Counted from the stretch's first letter, positions 9,140-18,975 are shown. The stretch is 64,000 nt of DNA from BS750m-G69 sp964441235 (GCA_964441235.1 CAYTUQ010000004.1:81596-145595); one strand, 5' to 3'. Notes: generated from the letters alone by a model not told the origin. Numbers and translations are program-made.

Positions 9140-10645
9140 ATGAGTAAATATTTAATGATTGGTATTGTATTCGTTTTCTTTGCGTGTGGAGGGGGTAAAG
9201 AAGGTGTTTCGGATAGAAGCGAAAAAGAACAAATAGCTAAACATAAAACTACAAAGGCGGTAACAGCGCCCAAGCTTCAAACAAAACAACAAGTAATAAC
9301 ACCAATCTTTACTTTCAGAATTGAACCAAAAGCAGAATATGACATTACAAGTGGCAAGAATCTTAAATTAATAATAGAGGGAAACCAGAATGCTTTAGTA
9401 TCTTTTTCATGGATAAAACCGGATGGGAAGAAGATAGTAGAAAAGCAACGTGAAATAACTGAGAAAGAATATATTCGCCCATTGAATTCGAAAACAGTAA
9501 AAAAATATTTTGGAACAGGACTAAAAACTATAACAGCAAAAATCACTTACGATAAAAGTCGTCCACCTATAGAATTATCAAAAACAATAATAATAGTAGA
9601 GCCAACACCAAAACCAAAAATTACTAAGCCTGTCTCTGATACTGTAAAGACGGTTCTGAAACCGATTCAAAAAGTAACAATAGAAAAACAAGTTCCGAAA
9701 CCAGATATCTCATTTAAGAAGGAAAAAGTGGCAAAAGCAGCAGAAAAGAAACCAGTGGAAATAGAACAACCTATATTATTGAAGAAACTTGCTTTTGATG
9801 ATATTTTCTTTGACTATGGAGAATGGGCTGCACCAAGTTTGACTTTTAATTCTAATTATTTCATTACTTTAAGTAAATTGGTTAAAGCTTTAAGAAGCGA
9901 TAAAGATATTAAAGTCAGATTATATGGACATACAGATAGTGATGGTTCTCAAGAATATAATAAGGTTTTAGCAGAAAAAAGAACTATAACTATTGGTAAA
10001 TTATTACTCAATCTTTTTCCAGATGAGGAGAGAGAGAGTATTGCGGAGAGAATTGAGTTAATAGGTATAGGCAAAGTGGAACCGCTTATCAAAGGCGTTA
10101 ATAAAATACGAGATATACTCAACCGTAGAGTTTCAATAGAACTAACTTATGATGCTATTAAAGGAAAAACTCTTGCCGATTATCTTGAAACTGAAAAGAC
10201 AATTGTAAAAAAGAAGGTTAAGCCCAAACCTGTTAAAAAAGCATATAAACCAAAGAAGGCTAAATCACCACAGGAAAAGCTTTACGAAAATGCCGGCAAA
10301 TTATTTTCGCAAAAACGGTATGCTGAAGCCATAGCAACCTATGGGGAAATTATCTCTTTTGATCCTAATAATAGTTTGGCCGACAATGCTCAATGGTGGA
10401 TTGGAGAGGCATTATTTTATCAGAGGAAATATCAGGATGCATTATCTGCCTATAAGAAAGTATTTGGTCTTGGTGATAGAAATAAAGAGGCTTATGCTCA
10501 ACTTCGTCTTGGATATTGCTATTTGAGGCTGAATCAGAAAGAAAATGCAATCGAGGAAGCTCGAAAAGTCACCTTAAATTATCCAAATGCACAAGAAGAA
10601 ATAAAGAAGGCGAATAGGCTTTTGAGGGAAATGGGATCTTATTAG
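9140..10645 (+). CDS. Lipoprotein with OmpA-like peptidoglycan-binding domain and C-terminal TPRs
   Basis: A 501-residue protein with a lipoprotein signal (lipobox FFAC, Cys about residue 16) and RBS GGAGG before ATG. After a Lys/Pro-rich linker comes an OmpA/Pal-like domain (about 215-355): FDDIFFDYGEW, VRLYGHTDSDGS and NRRVSIEL correspond to its conserved parts. After a basic linker the C-terminus (about 378-500) holds TPR repeats of the YbgF/CpoB type (LFSQKRYAEAIATYGEII, QWWIGEALFYQRKYQDAL). It looks like a fusion of Pal-like and CpoB-like functions, tethering the outer membrane to peptidoglycan. No tol genes are adjacent. Confidence 0.88.
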   Translation: MSKYLMIGIVFVFFACGGGKEGVSDRSEKEQIAKHKTTKAVTAPKLQTKQQVITPIFTFRIEPKAEYDITSGKNLKLIIEGNQNALVSFSWIKPDGKKIVEKQREITEKEYIRPLNSKTVKKYFGTGLKTITAKITYDKSRPPIELSKTIIIVEPTPKPKITKPVSDTVKTVLKPIQKVTIEKQVPKPDISFKKEKVAKAAEKKPVEIEQPILLKKLAFDDIFFDYGEWAAPSLTFNSNYFITLSKLVKALRSDKDIKVRLYGHTDSDGSQEYNKVLAEKRTITIGKLLLNLFPDEERESIAERIELIGIGKVEPLIKGVNKIRDILNRRVSIELTYDAIKGKTLADYLETEKTIVKKKVKPKPVKKAYKPKKAKSPQEKLYENAGKLFSQKRYAEAIATYGEIISFDPNNSLADNAQWWIGEALFYQRKYQDALSAYKKVFGLGDRNKEAYAQLRLGYCYLRLNQKENAIEEARKVTLNYPNAQEEIKKANRLLREMGSY

Positions 10646-10764
10646 TTCGTATACAATTTAAGCAGTTTAGAGTAAACAACTTATATTGTAAAACTATAAA
10701 CTGCTTTTTTATAAATAAAGTCGTCATGGGGGTAGATATTAATAGATGGGACTTTAAAAGTAAG

Positions 10765-10848
10765 TGCCGAAGGGGGGAATCGAACCCCCATGGACCTAAG
10801 TCCGGCGGATTTTGAGTCCGCTGCGTCTACCAGTTTCACCACCTCGGC
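10765..10848 (-). tRNA. tRNA-Leu(CAA)
   Basis: Read on the minus strand it folds as a full cloverleaf: acceptor GCCGAGG pairs with CTTCGGC (one G-U pair), anticodon stem GCGGA/TCCGC with loop CTCAAAA giving anticodon CAA (UUG codons), a long variable arm as expected for leucine, and T arm GGGGG-TTCGATT-CCCCC. Length 84 including the discriminator A; the CCA end is not encoded. It stands alone between the OmpA lipoprotein and the acyl-CoA synthetase genes. No integrated element is seen at its 3' end. Confidence 0.93.
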
Positions 10849-10922
10849 AAAAAGCAGAGTAATATTACTATTTTGTGAATTAAAATCAAGTAAAATACAC
10901 ACTCAATTATAAGGAGAATATT

Positions 10923-12728
10923 ATGCCGGATATTAACTTTGACACAATCTCTGAGATGTTTATTTCTATTACTAACAAGTATGCTGATAAAGCTGCGTAT
11001 GGATATAAAGAAGAAGGGGTCTGGAAAGAGATGACATTTGGTGAGGTAAGAATCTGTGTAGAGAAAATTTACGGTGGTTTGAAAACCCTTGGAATAAAAT
11101 CCGGTGATCACGTTGCCATAATGTCTGAGAATAGTCGCTGGTGGGCAATGTCCGATTATGGAATTTTGTCTGCAAAAGGTGTAACAACAACTATTTATCC
11201 AACATTAACTGCGAAGACGGTTAAATGGATAATTCAACATTCTGAAAGCCGGTTTTTATTCTGTGGTGATAAAAAACAGACAGAAAAAGTTCTTCCAATG
11301 TTGGATGATCTGAAAAATATTGTAAAAGTTATCGTCATGGATAATACCTCTTTTGCTCATCCTAATATAATAACGATGAAAGAGTTGACGGAATTTGGTG
11401 AAACGTTCCGGAAAGAGTACCCGGATGATTTTGAAAAAGATGCAATGTCAATTAAGAAGGATGACCCGCTGACACTAATTTATACATCAGGTACTACTGG
11501 TGTACCAAAGGGTGTTATGCTGTCACATGGAAATTTGACTTCCAACATAGGTAGTAGTTCTCAAGTGATAATTGTTACTGATCAAGATGTTTTTCTGTCT
11601 TTTCTTCCATTAAGCCATACTTTTGAAAGAATGGCGGGACATTTTTTTCCTTTCACTGTTAGTGCAAAGGTCTGTTATGCAGAAAGTATAGAAAAAGTAG
11701 CTGATAATATTCGAGAAGTTCATCCAACGATAATGATTGCTGTTCCGAGGCTATACGAGAAAATGTACGCCAAGGTCATAGCAAATGTCGCTGCCTCATC
11801 CTCTCTAAAACAGAGTATATTCTGGTGGTCTATTAAAACAGGACGAAAAGCTATTGAAAAACGTAATCGTGGAAAATCCAATGGTGTTTTTCTCGGTATG
11901 AAATTGAAGATTGCGAATAAGTTGGTTTTTCATAAGTTGCATGAAGTTGTCGGTGGCAGAATGCGGTTTTTTGTCTCAGGAGGGGCGCCATTATCGAAAG
12001 AGATAGGGGAGTTTTTCGATGCAGCGGGAATTATTATTATCGAAGGTTATGGGTTAACGGAAACTTCTCCAGTCATAAGTGCAAATTTATTAGAGAAATA
12101 CAAGCTTGGAACTGTAGGACCGCCTTTACCAGGTATTGAAGTAAAAATTGCCGATGATGGAGAGATATTAACTCGAGGCCCTAATGTAATGAAAGGTTAT
12201 TTCAAGGATGAAGTAAGCACTAAAGAAGTATTTGATGAGGATGGTTGGTTTTATACAGGTGACATCGGTGAATTGGATGAGGATGGTTATCTTGTAATAA
12301 CGGATCGGAAAAAGAATATTTTAGTAACCTCAGGTGGTAAAAATGTAGCTCCACAGCCTATGGAAAATGCTCTCGTAACGTCAAAATGGATTGAGCAAAT
12401 AGTTATTATTGGTGATAGAAGGAAATTTGTCTCAGCTCTGATAGTCCCAGCGTTTCCGAGTTTGGAAGAATGGGCTAAAGAGAAAGGTCTTGAATGGGAA
12501 GATCGTAAAGCACTTGTTGAACTTCCAGATGTGAAGGAACTTTACGATAAAGTTATTGGTGAATCAATGGAAGGATTTGCTCAATTTGAAAAGGTTAAAA
12601 AATTTACACTTCTATCAGATGAATTTACAATTGAAAGCGGAGAATTGACTCCATCATTGAAAGTTCGCAGGAATATCGTCGAAGATAAATATGCTGATCT
12701 TATTGACGAGATTTACAAGGAGACTTAA
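10923..12728 (+). CDS. Long-chain fatty acid-CoA ligase (AMP-forming)
   Basis: A 601-residue cytosolic or membrane-peripheral enzyme of the FAA1-type acyl-CoA synthetase family. The P-loop is LIYTSGTTGVPKGVMLSHGN (about residues 180-200), the adenylate core GYGLTETSPVIS (about 378), the hinge region GWFYTGDIGELDEDGY and TDRKKNILVTSGGKNVAP. It activates fatty acids to acyl-CoA with ATP and CoA for lipid synthesis or degradation. A clear RBS AAGGAG lies before the ATG. purM follows after 6 bp. A FadL-like porin at 48.1 kb could bring in its substrate. Confidence 0.92.
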   Translation: MPDINFDTISEMFISITNKYADKAAYGYKEEGVWKEMTFGEVRICVEKIYGGLKTLGIKSGDHVAIMSENSRWWAMSDYGILSAKGVTTTIYPTLTAKTVKWIIQHSESRFLFCGDKKQTEKVLPMLDDLKNIVKVIVMDNTSFAHPNIITMKELTEFGETFRKEYPDDFEKDAMSIKKDDPLTLIYTSGTTGVPKGVMLSHGNLTSNIGSSSQVIIVTDQDVFLSFLPLSHTFERMAGHFFPFTVSAKVCYAESIEKVADNIREVHPTIMIAVPRLYEKMYAKVIANVAASSSLKQSIFWWSIKTGRKAIEKRNRGKSNGVFLGMKLKIANKLVFHKLHEVVGGRMRFFVSGGAPLSKEIGEFFDAAGIIIIEGYGLTETSPVISANLLEKYKLGTVGPPLPGIEVKIADDGEILTRGPNVMKGYFKDEVSTKEVFDEDGWFYTGDIGELDEDGYLVITDRKKNILVTSGGKNVAPQPMENALVTSKWIEQIVIIGDRRKFVSALIVPAFPSLEEWAKEKGLEWEDRKALVELPDVKELYDKVIGESMEGFAQFEKVKKFTLLSDEFTIESGELTPSLKVRRNIVEDKYADLIDEIYKET

Positions 12729-12734
12729 AGATAA

Positions 12735-13727
12735 TTGAGCTTTTCTTACAAAGATGCCGGTGTTAATATTTATATTGGTAGGAATGTTGTTTCTAATATA
12801 AAAAAGTTGGTCCACAAAACTTTTACCCCCAATGTTTTAACAGATATAGGGTCGTTTGGTGGATGTTTCTCTTTCCCCGTTTCTGAATATAAAAATCCAG
12901 TATTAGTTTCAAGTACTGATGGTGTAGGTACTAAACTTATTATTGCAAATCTTATGAATTGCTATGATACTATTGGACAATGTTTGGTTAATCACTGTGT
13001 GAACGATATTCTAACAACGGGAGCAAAACCTCTTTATTTTTTAGATTATATAGGTACCGGACAATTAAACCCTAATGTTATTAAGGAATTAATAACAGGA
13101 TTATCAAAAGCTTGTTGTGAAAATGATTGCTCTCTCATTGGTGGTGAAATGGCAGAGATGCCTGATATTTATAAACATAAAGATTATGATCTTGTCGGTA
13201 CAATTACTGGAGTAGTGGAAAAAGAAAATTTGCTTTCTGACAGAGTGAAAAGGGGAGACATTCTTATTGGGTTACCTTCTTCCGGTTTACATACTAATGG
13301 CTATTCACTGGCTAGAAAGGTTCTTCTGAAAAATTATTCGGTTGAGGATTATATCAGCGAGATTGATGGAGTATTAGGAGAGGTATTGCTTAAAGTGCAC
13401 CGATCATATTTAAAGCCAGTTTTTAGTCTATTGTGTAAGAAAGAGCTCCACGCCATCAGTCATATTACCGGAGGTGGAATTGAAGGAAATACCAAAAGAG
13501 TAATTCCGAAAGATTTGAATTTGAAAATAGATTGGAGTGCATGGGATTGGCTTCCGATATTTAGATTAATTCAGAACGTAGGGAAAATCAGTGTTAAAGA
13601 GATGAGGAAAGTTTTCAATCTGGGTATTGGTTTAATCTTAATAGTTGAGCGAGATTATGGAGATAAGTTTTTCCATGAATTGGAAAATAATAGTGAACAA
13701 CCTGTAAGTATCGGGGAAATTGGTTGA
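12735..13727 (+). CDS. purM: Phosphoribosylformylglycinamidine cyclo-ligase (AIR synthetase)
   Basis: A 330-residue protein, close to the usual PurM length. Visible family blocks: SFSYKDAGVNIYIG at the N-terminus, VSSTDGVGTKLIIA (ATP/substrate loop), LIGGEMAEMPDIY, IGLPSSGLHTNGYSLARKV and HITGGGIEGNTKRVIP. It makes aminoimidazole ribonucleotide from FGAM in purine synthesis. The start is TTG at 12735, 6 bp after the acyl-CoA synthetase stop; the RBS AAGGAG (12717-12722) lies inside the upstream gene, which supports this start and coupled expression. No other pur genes are near. Confidence 0.93.
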   Translation: MSFSYKDAGVNIYIGRNVVSNIKKLVHKTFTPNVLTDIGSFGGCFSFPVSEYKNPVLVSSTDGVGTKLIIANLMNCYDTIGQCLVNHCVNDILTTGAKPLYFLDYIGTGQLNPNVIKELITGLSKACCENDCSLIGGEMAEMPDIYKHKDYDLVGTITGVVEKENLLSDRVKRGDILIGLPSSGLHTNGYSLARKVLLKNYSVEDYISEIDGVLGEVLLKVHRSYLKPVFSLLCKKELHAISHITGGGIEGNTKRVIPKDLNLKIDWSAWDWLPIFRLIQNVGKISVKEMRKVFNLGIGLILIVERDYGDKFFHELENNSEQPVSIGEIG

Positions 13728-13742
13728 AAAATTTACTTCTGG

Positions 13743-13831
13743 CTACGAGCTTGTTCCATAGGAAGTCTCCAAAGGAGTCTCCAACGGAGTCCCTCGTGAC
13801 CGCTGTGACCTTCGGACCACTCCGTAGCCAA
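13743..13831. repeat. Hairpin with mini-palindrome array downstream of purM
   Basis: GGCTACG and CGTAGCC mark the outer ends. Between them is a 12-bp-periodic run of small palindromes: TTCCATAGGAA, CTCCAAAGGAG, CTCCAACGGAG. The same outer arms, with a short loop and no array, occur at 53158-53183, so the array may have grown inside a terminator-like hairpin. Confidence 0.6.
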
Positions 13832-13920
13832 TTGTTCCGAAAATGCTTATGCGTGAAGTATGAATGAGTCTACTATAAAAACCATTAAAATGGTTAAAAT
13901 GGGCTTATTGAGTTCTACTA

Positions 13921-13987
13921 CCCACAACTGAATTTGTGGGCTAAATCACTATCCCTCATAGGATTAGCCCACAGTTTTAACTGTGGG
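13921..13987. repeat. REPIN-like pair of inverted hairpins
   Basis: Two hairpins, CCCACA...TTGTGGG (13921-13940) and CCCACAGTTTTAACTGTGGG (13968-13987), face each other with GGGCTAAATC and GATTAGCCC as inner arms, so the whole 67 bp is an imperfect palindrome. Paired inverted REP-like hairpins of this kind are usually moved by RAYT transposases; none is encoded in this window. Confidence 0.6.
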
Positions 13988-14042
13988 TAAAATGTAAAAA
14001 AAACCTAATTTTAACCCCTTCAGGGATTTTTAGAGTGAGCTC

Positions 14043-15095
14043 ATGAATAATAATAAGATATCTCAAAACCGCCTTTTCGGCAGACAGATAGCAGTATTGG
14101 GAGCAGGAAGTTGGGGTACAACAATTGCCATTCACCTGTTTAAACAGGGTTATAAAGTGAAATTGTGGGAATATTTTCCTGAAAATGTGGTATTAATGAA
14201 TCGCACTCGAAGGAATCCTCTTTTGGAAGGGATTCCAATACCTCATGAAATTCCAATTACAAACAGTTTGGATGATGCTGTTTATGAGGCATCAATGATA
14301 GTTATTGCAGTACCATCTCATACAGTTAGGTCTCTTTTATTGAGATTAAAAGGTAAAGTTTCCAAAGATGCAGTTTTTGTAAATCTTTCTAAAGGGATTG
14401 AGGAAAACACACTAAAGAGAATGAGTCAGGTTATATCCGAAGTTTTAGATCATCCTGAAGAAAAAATCGTGACTCTGCACGGACCAAGTCATGCGGAAGA
14501 AGTCTCACGAGAAATGCCAACAGCAGTTGTTGCTGCATCAAAAAGTATTGAAACTGCAAAATTAGTTCAGGAAATATTTTTGTCTCCATATTTTCGGGTA
14601 TATACAAATACTGATTTAATTGGAGTAGAACTTGGTGGTGCGGTTAAAAATATTATTGCAATCGCTTCAGGTATATGTGATGGTATGGGACTTGGTGATA
14701 ATTCAAAAGCCGCATTAATGACAAGAGGATTGGCTGAAATCACTCGAATGGGCTTGAAACTTGGTGCCATAAGGGAAACTTTCTCCGGATTAAGTGGAGT
14801 AGGTGATTTAATAGTAACCTGTAATAGTAAGCATAGTCGCAACCGTTATGTCGGAGAAGAGATTGGGAAAGGACGAAAGTTGAAAGAAGTCCTGGATGGA
14901 ATGACAATGGTTGCCGAGGGTGTGCATACTTGTAGAACGGTATATCAAATGGTAAAAAAATACAATGTTCTTATGCCAATTTCTGAGGAAATATATAAAG
15001 TTCTATTTGAGGGTAAAGAACCAAATCAGGCGGTTCATGAGCTGATGAGTAGAGTACCTGTTGAAGAGTGGCACTCTTTACCCGATGAAAAATGA
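14043..15095 (+). CDS. gpsA: Glycerol-3-phosphate dehydrogenase [NAD(P)+]
   Basis: A 350-residue cytosolic enzyme. The N-terminal Rossmann motif is AVLGAGSWGTTIAIHL (about residues 17-32), followed by VIAVPSHTVRSLL, VNLSKGIEENT, LHGPSHAEEVSREMPTAVV, GVELGGAVKNIIAIASGICDGMGLGDNSKAALMTRGL (catalytic Lys in the VKN motif) and FSGLSGVGDLIVTCNS near the C-terminus. It reduces dihydroxyacetone phosphate to sn-glycerol 3-phosphate for phospholipid synthesis. Its ATGA overlaps the start of the secreted protease gene. Confidence 0.94.
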   Translation: MNNNKISQNRLFGRQIAVLGAGSWGTTIAIHLFKQGYKVKLWEYFPENVVLMNRTRRNPLLEGIPIPHEIPITNSLDDAVYEASMIVIAVPSHTVRSLLLRLKGKVSKDAVFVNLSKGIEENTLKRMSQVISEVLDHPEEKIVTLHGPSHAEEVSREMPTAVVAASKSIETAKLVQEIFLSPYFRVYTNTDLIGVELGGAVKNIIAIASGICDGMGLGDNSKAALMTRGLAEITRMGLKLGAIRETFSGLSGVGDLIVTCNSKHSRNRYVGEEIGKGRKLKEVLDGMTMVAEGVHTCRTVYQMVKKYNVLMPISEEIYKVLFEGKEPNQAVHELMSRVPVEEWHSLPDEK

Positions 15096-17830
15096 AAAAA
15101 TATTTATTTTTTATCTTTATTATAATAGTCATTTTTGACTATGTTTTTGCAAGTAATATATCGCAATCTATCAAGATAAATCCTACCCCAATCTGCGGTA
15201 CTCCACATTTATGGGGTAAAATACCTGAAATAATTTCAATTAAATCGCTGGCAAAACCTGTAAAAGGTGACACTACATTTTACATACGTGAAGATTTATA
15301 TGCTTCATCAGTGTCCTTAGAGGAAGTTGCGTTTTATAAAAAATTTGAAAATGATAAAATTGTAATATATGTTGAAGTTAATGAGTATGACGAAAACAGG
15401 GTTGATTCAACCGATATAGTAAATGTCAAAAATGCGATGCTTTACGAAACTCCGACAGGTTCTGTTGATCCTCACAAAGGTATTCTCACTAATGAGATAG
15501 AGATATTCGGAGAACCTCCGGATGTAGATGAAAATGGAAAACTATTTATTTTACTTATTGATGTAAGAGATGGCTATGAACCAGGTGATGAAACTTATGT
15601 GGCGGGTTATTTTGATCCTCTCGATCAAAATAAAAACAAAGGTAATTACAGTGATATAATCTACATTGATACGAATCCGGCAAATACTAATGATGCATCA
15701 ACTCATAGTGTAGTAGCGCATGAACTTCAACATTTGATTCACTACAATTATGATATAGATGAAGACACCTGGTTAAACGAGGGACTTTCCGAGCTTGCTC
15801 CGCGTATTCTTGGTTTTCCAGTCCGGTCTTTTGCTTCTTTTTTACATGATACTAATCGACCATTGAATAGTTTTGATAATAACGGAAATATTATTGATTA
15901 TGCAAAAGTAGGTTTATGGACTTTTTATTTCTATAAGCGATTCGGAATTGAGATGATTAAACCTCTTGTTAAGGAGAAGGCAAATTCTTTGCAAAGTTAT
16001 GAGAATGTACTGAAAGATTTCGGGTTCATAGAAATTGAGAAAGAAGACTTGTTGGAGGATTGGTTCATTGCAAATTTGCTTAATGATCCCGGTATTGATG
16101 ATGGAAAATACGGATACGGGGATACTGTGATTCCTGAAGTTTTATCTGACCATTTCAGTGCAAATTTTACTCAGGGTGAAGATATTTCTGATGAATTAAA
16201 TGATGCGGCAGCAGAATATATCCAATTTTACTCCGGGAAAGATATTTCTTTTGAAATGACACACGGTTTTTCTTCTCAATTTTGTATTGCAGTAGTAAAA
16301 TATTCCACGCTTCCTGAGATAGTGATTTCTGAGCCATGTCCCAGTCCATTTAGTTTTTCAGACTCGTTATTTGGAATTGCTTATGAAAAAATTACATTTA
16401 TTCCTTTCAGTACTTCGATAAAGACAAGCCCTGAAACTACTGATTTTACTTATAATGCTTCAGGTAAAGGTGGTTATGAAGAGGAAGAAATTGCTTATGA
16501 TGGAGATTCGTTAAGTTTCTATATAAAACTAAAAATAGATCAAAAGAATTGCGAAGCTGCTGAAAAATTTACATTACCATCTGAAGATTCCAGGTTGGCT
16601 GCAGTTGAGTTCAATGTAAAAGAGGATTTACCTGTAACAATTAGAGTTTATTCTTCATTAACAAGTTCTCCTATTGCAATTTATGAGAATATTCCCCCGA
16701 GTGCAGGAATGTGGACTCGTTTTGATTTTGATGAAGATATTTTACCTGAAACTGCTACTTCATTTGCATTGTCAATTTCAAGTAATGATAATTCTTTAGG
16801 TTATAGCCATACTGAAGAAGGGCAGGGGAGAGCGTATTTGAATATTGGTGCTGGATTTAGTGATTTATCTAATTTTAAAGTTGGTACTGTAGGTACTCTT
16901 ACAGGTGATTGGCTTATAAGGGCAATAGTACAAAAGCCTGTCGTAAAACCTGCCGAATTGGTTATAGAACCCGATTCTCTGTATTTCTGGAATAATGAAT
17001 ATCAACTAAGTTTTGGAATTAAGAACTCAGGTACGGAAATGCTTTCCTGGTATATAAGTGGTGGTTTTCCTGATTGGTTGGACATTGAGCCTATAACAGG
17101 TTCTTTATATGAGAGAGATAAAATTACTGTTTCAATAGATCGAAAGAATTTATCGCCGGGGATTTACGAATTATTTATACCAATAGCTTCGAATGGCGGT
17201 AATGACTCTATTTTTATATCGGTTCTGGAAAGGAATTGTGAAAGACCGCAAGCAGCTTTACTCCCGTTTAAAGCTATTTTTAATGACGAAACTGGTAAAA
17301 TATTATTGAAAGTTTTTAATATAGGATTGCACGAAGCTAATTTTGAATTTTTTAAAGATTCTCCATATCTTGAGTTCTATTCCTCACAAGGAGTTGTACC
17401 CTATGAAGATACAGTTTATGTTGACGCCTTTTTGGACAGGAAAACAGTAACAGAATCTATTATCTCTGCGTTTTTCTATAATGGAGTAGATACTCTTCAA
17501 TTGAATTTTATTTATGAAGGAGAAATTCAGTCAGTTGAAGAAAAGTTATCTGTTTTACCAACTGTTCAAAATCCTTTTTTAGTATCGGAACAGGTTTTTA
17601 CTACTATCAGGGTTAGACTTATTTCTGAACAGAAGCCATCGCTCGTAATCTATAATATTTTAGGACAGGAAGTTAAATCTTTCACTTTTAACAGTCATAA
17701 ACCGGGTTTGCATTTATTCAGATGGGATGGGAAAAATGATAAAGGATGTTGGCTGAGTAGCGGTGTATATTTTATTCTTCTAAAGCAGAATGGAAAAACC
17801 GCCAGGCAGAAAATGCTATTGATCAGGTAG
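15092..17830 (+). CDS. Secreted HExxH zinc metalloprotease with T9SS-type sorting domain
   Basis: A 912-residue protein with signal peptide MKKYLFFIFIIIVIFDYVFA. The catalytic helix is VVAHELQHLIHYN (HELQH about residues 209-213) followed by WLNEGLSELA, where the Glu would be the third zinc ligand of a gluzincin. The arrangement resembles peptidase family M30 (hyicolysin-like) or related M6-like enzymes. Long beta-rich regions follow, and the C-terminus (about 825-912) has ILGQEVKSF, FRWDGKNDKG and SSGVYFILL, typical of the FlgD-like T9SS sorting domain. Start overlaps gpsA by 4 bp (ATGA), suggesting coupling to a metabolically unrelated gene. Confidence 0.85.
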   Translation: MKKYLFFIFIIIVIFDYVFASNISQSIKINPTPICGTPHLWGKIPEIISIKSLAKPVKGDTTFYIREDLYASSVSLEEVAFYKKFENDKIVIYVEVNEYDENRVDSTDIVNVKNAMLYETPTGSVDPHKGILTNEIEIFGEPPDVDENGKLFILLIDVRDGYEPGDETYVAGYFDPLDQNKNKGNYSDIIYIDTNPANTNDASTHSVVAHELQHLIHYNYDIDEDTWLNEGLSELAPRILGFPVRSFASFLHDTNRPLNSFDNNGNIIDYAKVGLWTFYFYKRFGIEMIKPLVKEKANSLQSYENVLKDFGFIEIEKEDLLEDWFIANLLNDPGIDDGKYGYGDTVIPEVLSDHFSANFTQGEDISDELNDAAAEYIQFYSGKDISFEMTHGFSSQFCIAVVKYSTLPEIVISEPCPSPFSFSDSLFGIAYEKITFIPFSTSIKTSPETTDFTYNASGKGGYEEEEIAYDGDSLSFYIKLKIDQKNCEAAEKFTLPSEDSRLAAVEFNVKEDLPVTIRVYSSLTSSPIAIYENIPPSAGMWTRFDFDEDILPETATSFALSISSNDNSLGYSHTEEGQGRAYLNIGAGFSDLSNFKVGTVGTLTGDWLIRAIVQKPVVKPAELVIEPDSLYFWNNEYQLSFGIKNSGTEMLSWYISGGFPDWLDIEPITGSLYERDKITVSIDRKNLSPGIYELFIPIASNGGNDSIFISVLERNCERPQAALLPFKAIFNDETGKILLKVFNIGLHEANFEFFKDSPYLEFYSSQGVVPYEDTVYVDAFLDRKTVTESIISAFFYNGVDTLQLNFIYEGEIQSVEEKLSVLPTVQNPFLVSEQVFTTIRVRLISEQKPSLVIYNILGQEVKSFTFNSHKPGLHLFRWDGKNDKGCWLSSGVYFILLKQNGKTARQKMLLIR

Positions 17831-17901
17831 CATTTATACTAACCGGAACCTTTCTGCTCATTCACTAGTAAAGTAGAAGGTGATGTCGGTTTTAAATGGT
17901 A

Positions 17902-17999
17902 TGTAACGTTCGGTTTCAGGTGCAGAAAGTTGTGGTGCACTGAACATTCGGACTTTTGATAAACTGATGCGGGGCTCAAAGTGTTCGGATTCGTTAGGA
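17902..17999. other. attC-like cassette boundary 1
   Basis: Plus strand: TGTAACG at the left end and GATTCGTTAGGA (17988-17999) at the right end. The right end matches the recurring GATTCGTTA boundary motif, a near match to the integron core GTTRRRY. About 50 bp separate it from the stop of the minus-strand vapC. Evidence is the motif and its place; folding was not computed. Confidence 0.4.
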
Positions 18000-18051
18000 G
18001 CCCCTCGGTCGCCTACAAACCATTGGTTATACCGTTGCTGCGACTGTCAAT

Positions 18052-18477
18052 TTATAAATTATTGGGAATTATTAATGGTATAATATTCCTTTTATTTTTT
18101 CTGTATATCTTGAAATCAGTATCTATAGTGCAGATTACGCTATCCGAAATTTGTTCTGATAATCTTACAAGGCATCCATCGGCTAATGACATAGGAATAT
18201 TTTTGTATTTATCCAATAATTGCTTTATTGCATTTGATTCAGCCTCAAGGTCAAAGGGTAAAACAATTAATTCTCGTTCTACAAGCTCTATGACATATTT
18301 TGATCCATTTGTAAAATTTCTAAGTAAAAAACACGCTTCAGATAATACTGCCTCACAACTTATAAATGGGGGAGTCATTAGTGAGAACTGGGTAATAGCC
18401 CAATTATGGTAAGCATCATTTTTGTTTAAAAATGCAATAAGCGGACCCGTGTCTAATATTACTTTCTTTCTTTTCAT
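18052..18477 (-). CDS. vapC: PIN-domain ribonuclease toxin (VapC type)
   Basis: A 141-residue PIN domain protein. Metal-binding acidic positions are visible: LDTGPLIAFL (Asp about residue 9), a Glu in CEAVLSEACFLL (about 40-48), SLADGCLVRL (Asp about 99) and TIDTDFKIY (Asp about 117-119). VapC toxins cleave RNA, often tRNA, when freed from the antitoxin. The start overlaps the antitoxin stop by 4 bp (ATGA), the normal antitoxin-first order. Confidence 0.87.
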   Translation of the reverse strand: MKRKKVILDTGPLIAFLNKNDAYHNWAITQFSLMTPPFISCEAVLSEACFLLRNFTNGSKYVIELVERELIVLPFDLEAESNAIKQLLDKYKNIPMSLADGCLVRLSEQISDSVICTIDTDFKIYRKNKRNIIPLIIPNNL

Positions 18478-18713
18478 TTACCATATCCGTCAAAATATTT
18501 CTTATTTGTTGAAAGGTCTAATGGACCTTCAATTTTGCCTGCTAAATCTTCAGAAAAGTCGATAAAGGAACCTGTGTGCTTTTCATCGTCTTTCGAAAAA
18601 TATTCTAAAAGAGCACTACGAACAATTTCAGATTTGCTGAGCCCTTTTTCTCTAGCATAACTATTCAGCCGAGTTTTTAAAATTTCTGGCACTTTTAATG
18701 TTAATGTATCCAT
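18474..18713 (-). CDS. Ribbon-helix-helix antitoxin of the vapC module
   Basis: A 79-residue protein. The N-terminus (MDTLTLKVPEILKTRLNSYA, then SKSEIVRSALLEYF) is a CopG/MetJ-type ribbon-helix-helix DNA-binding domain; the acidic tail would block the toxin. I chose the ATG at 18713 because AGGAGG lies 5 bp before it; a longer GTG start at 18732-18734 would run through that RBS. It probably represses its own promoter. Confidence 0.82.
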   Translation of the reverse strand: MDTLTLKVPEILKTRLNSYAREKGLSKSEIVRSALLEYFSKDDEKHTGSFIDFSEDLAGKIEGPLDLSTNKKYFDGYGK

Positions 18714-18975
18714 TCCTGCCTCCTCTTGTATCACGATTATGCCAAAAAGGTAATATCTTTTTTATATAAAGTCAATCCTTTTCTTTTCGAATTTATTTAA
18801 TTCATTTAACCGGTATAATGATGCGGATTAAAAGTTACTTATTCTACCACGGTATATCCTGTTTTGGACGGCTACTGATAAGTCCATGAAATTGATAGCT
18901 GACCATTTAGCGTGAGGAGACGGAAGTTAATGGGGAATAAATCACTCTCATTACTTTTCCGACTTTCCCGACAGG
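18714..18975. other. Gap upstream of the first toxin-antitoxin module
   Basis: AT-rich region containing CCGGTTAAATGA on the minus strand (near 18810), where GTTAAAT matches the integron core GTTRRRY exactly and faces the antitoxin start. No reading frame of quality. It leads into the dispersed repeat that starts near 18976. Confidence 0.4.

Noticed and set aside
13756..13790. Regular 12-bp spacing considered as a CRISPR-like array
   Set aside because: Units are too short, vary in sequence and have no spacers. No cas gene or CRISPR array is visible anywhere in the window.
17981..18412. 143-residue plus-strand frame
   Set aside because: It is antisense to the vapC toxin and begins in an attC-like region; the PIN motifs decide for the minus strand.
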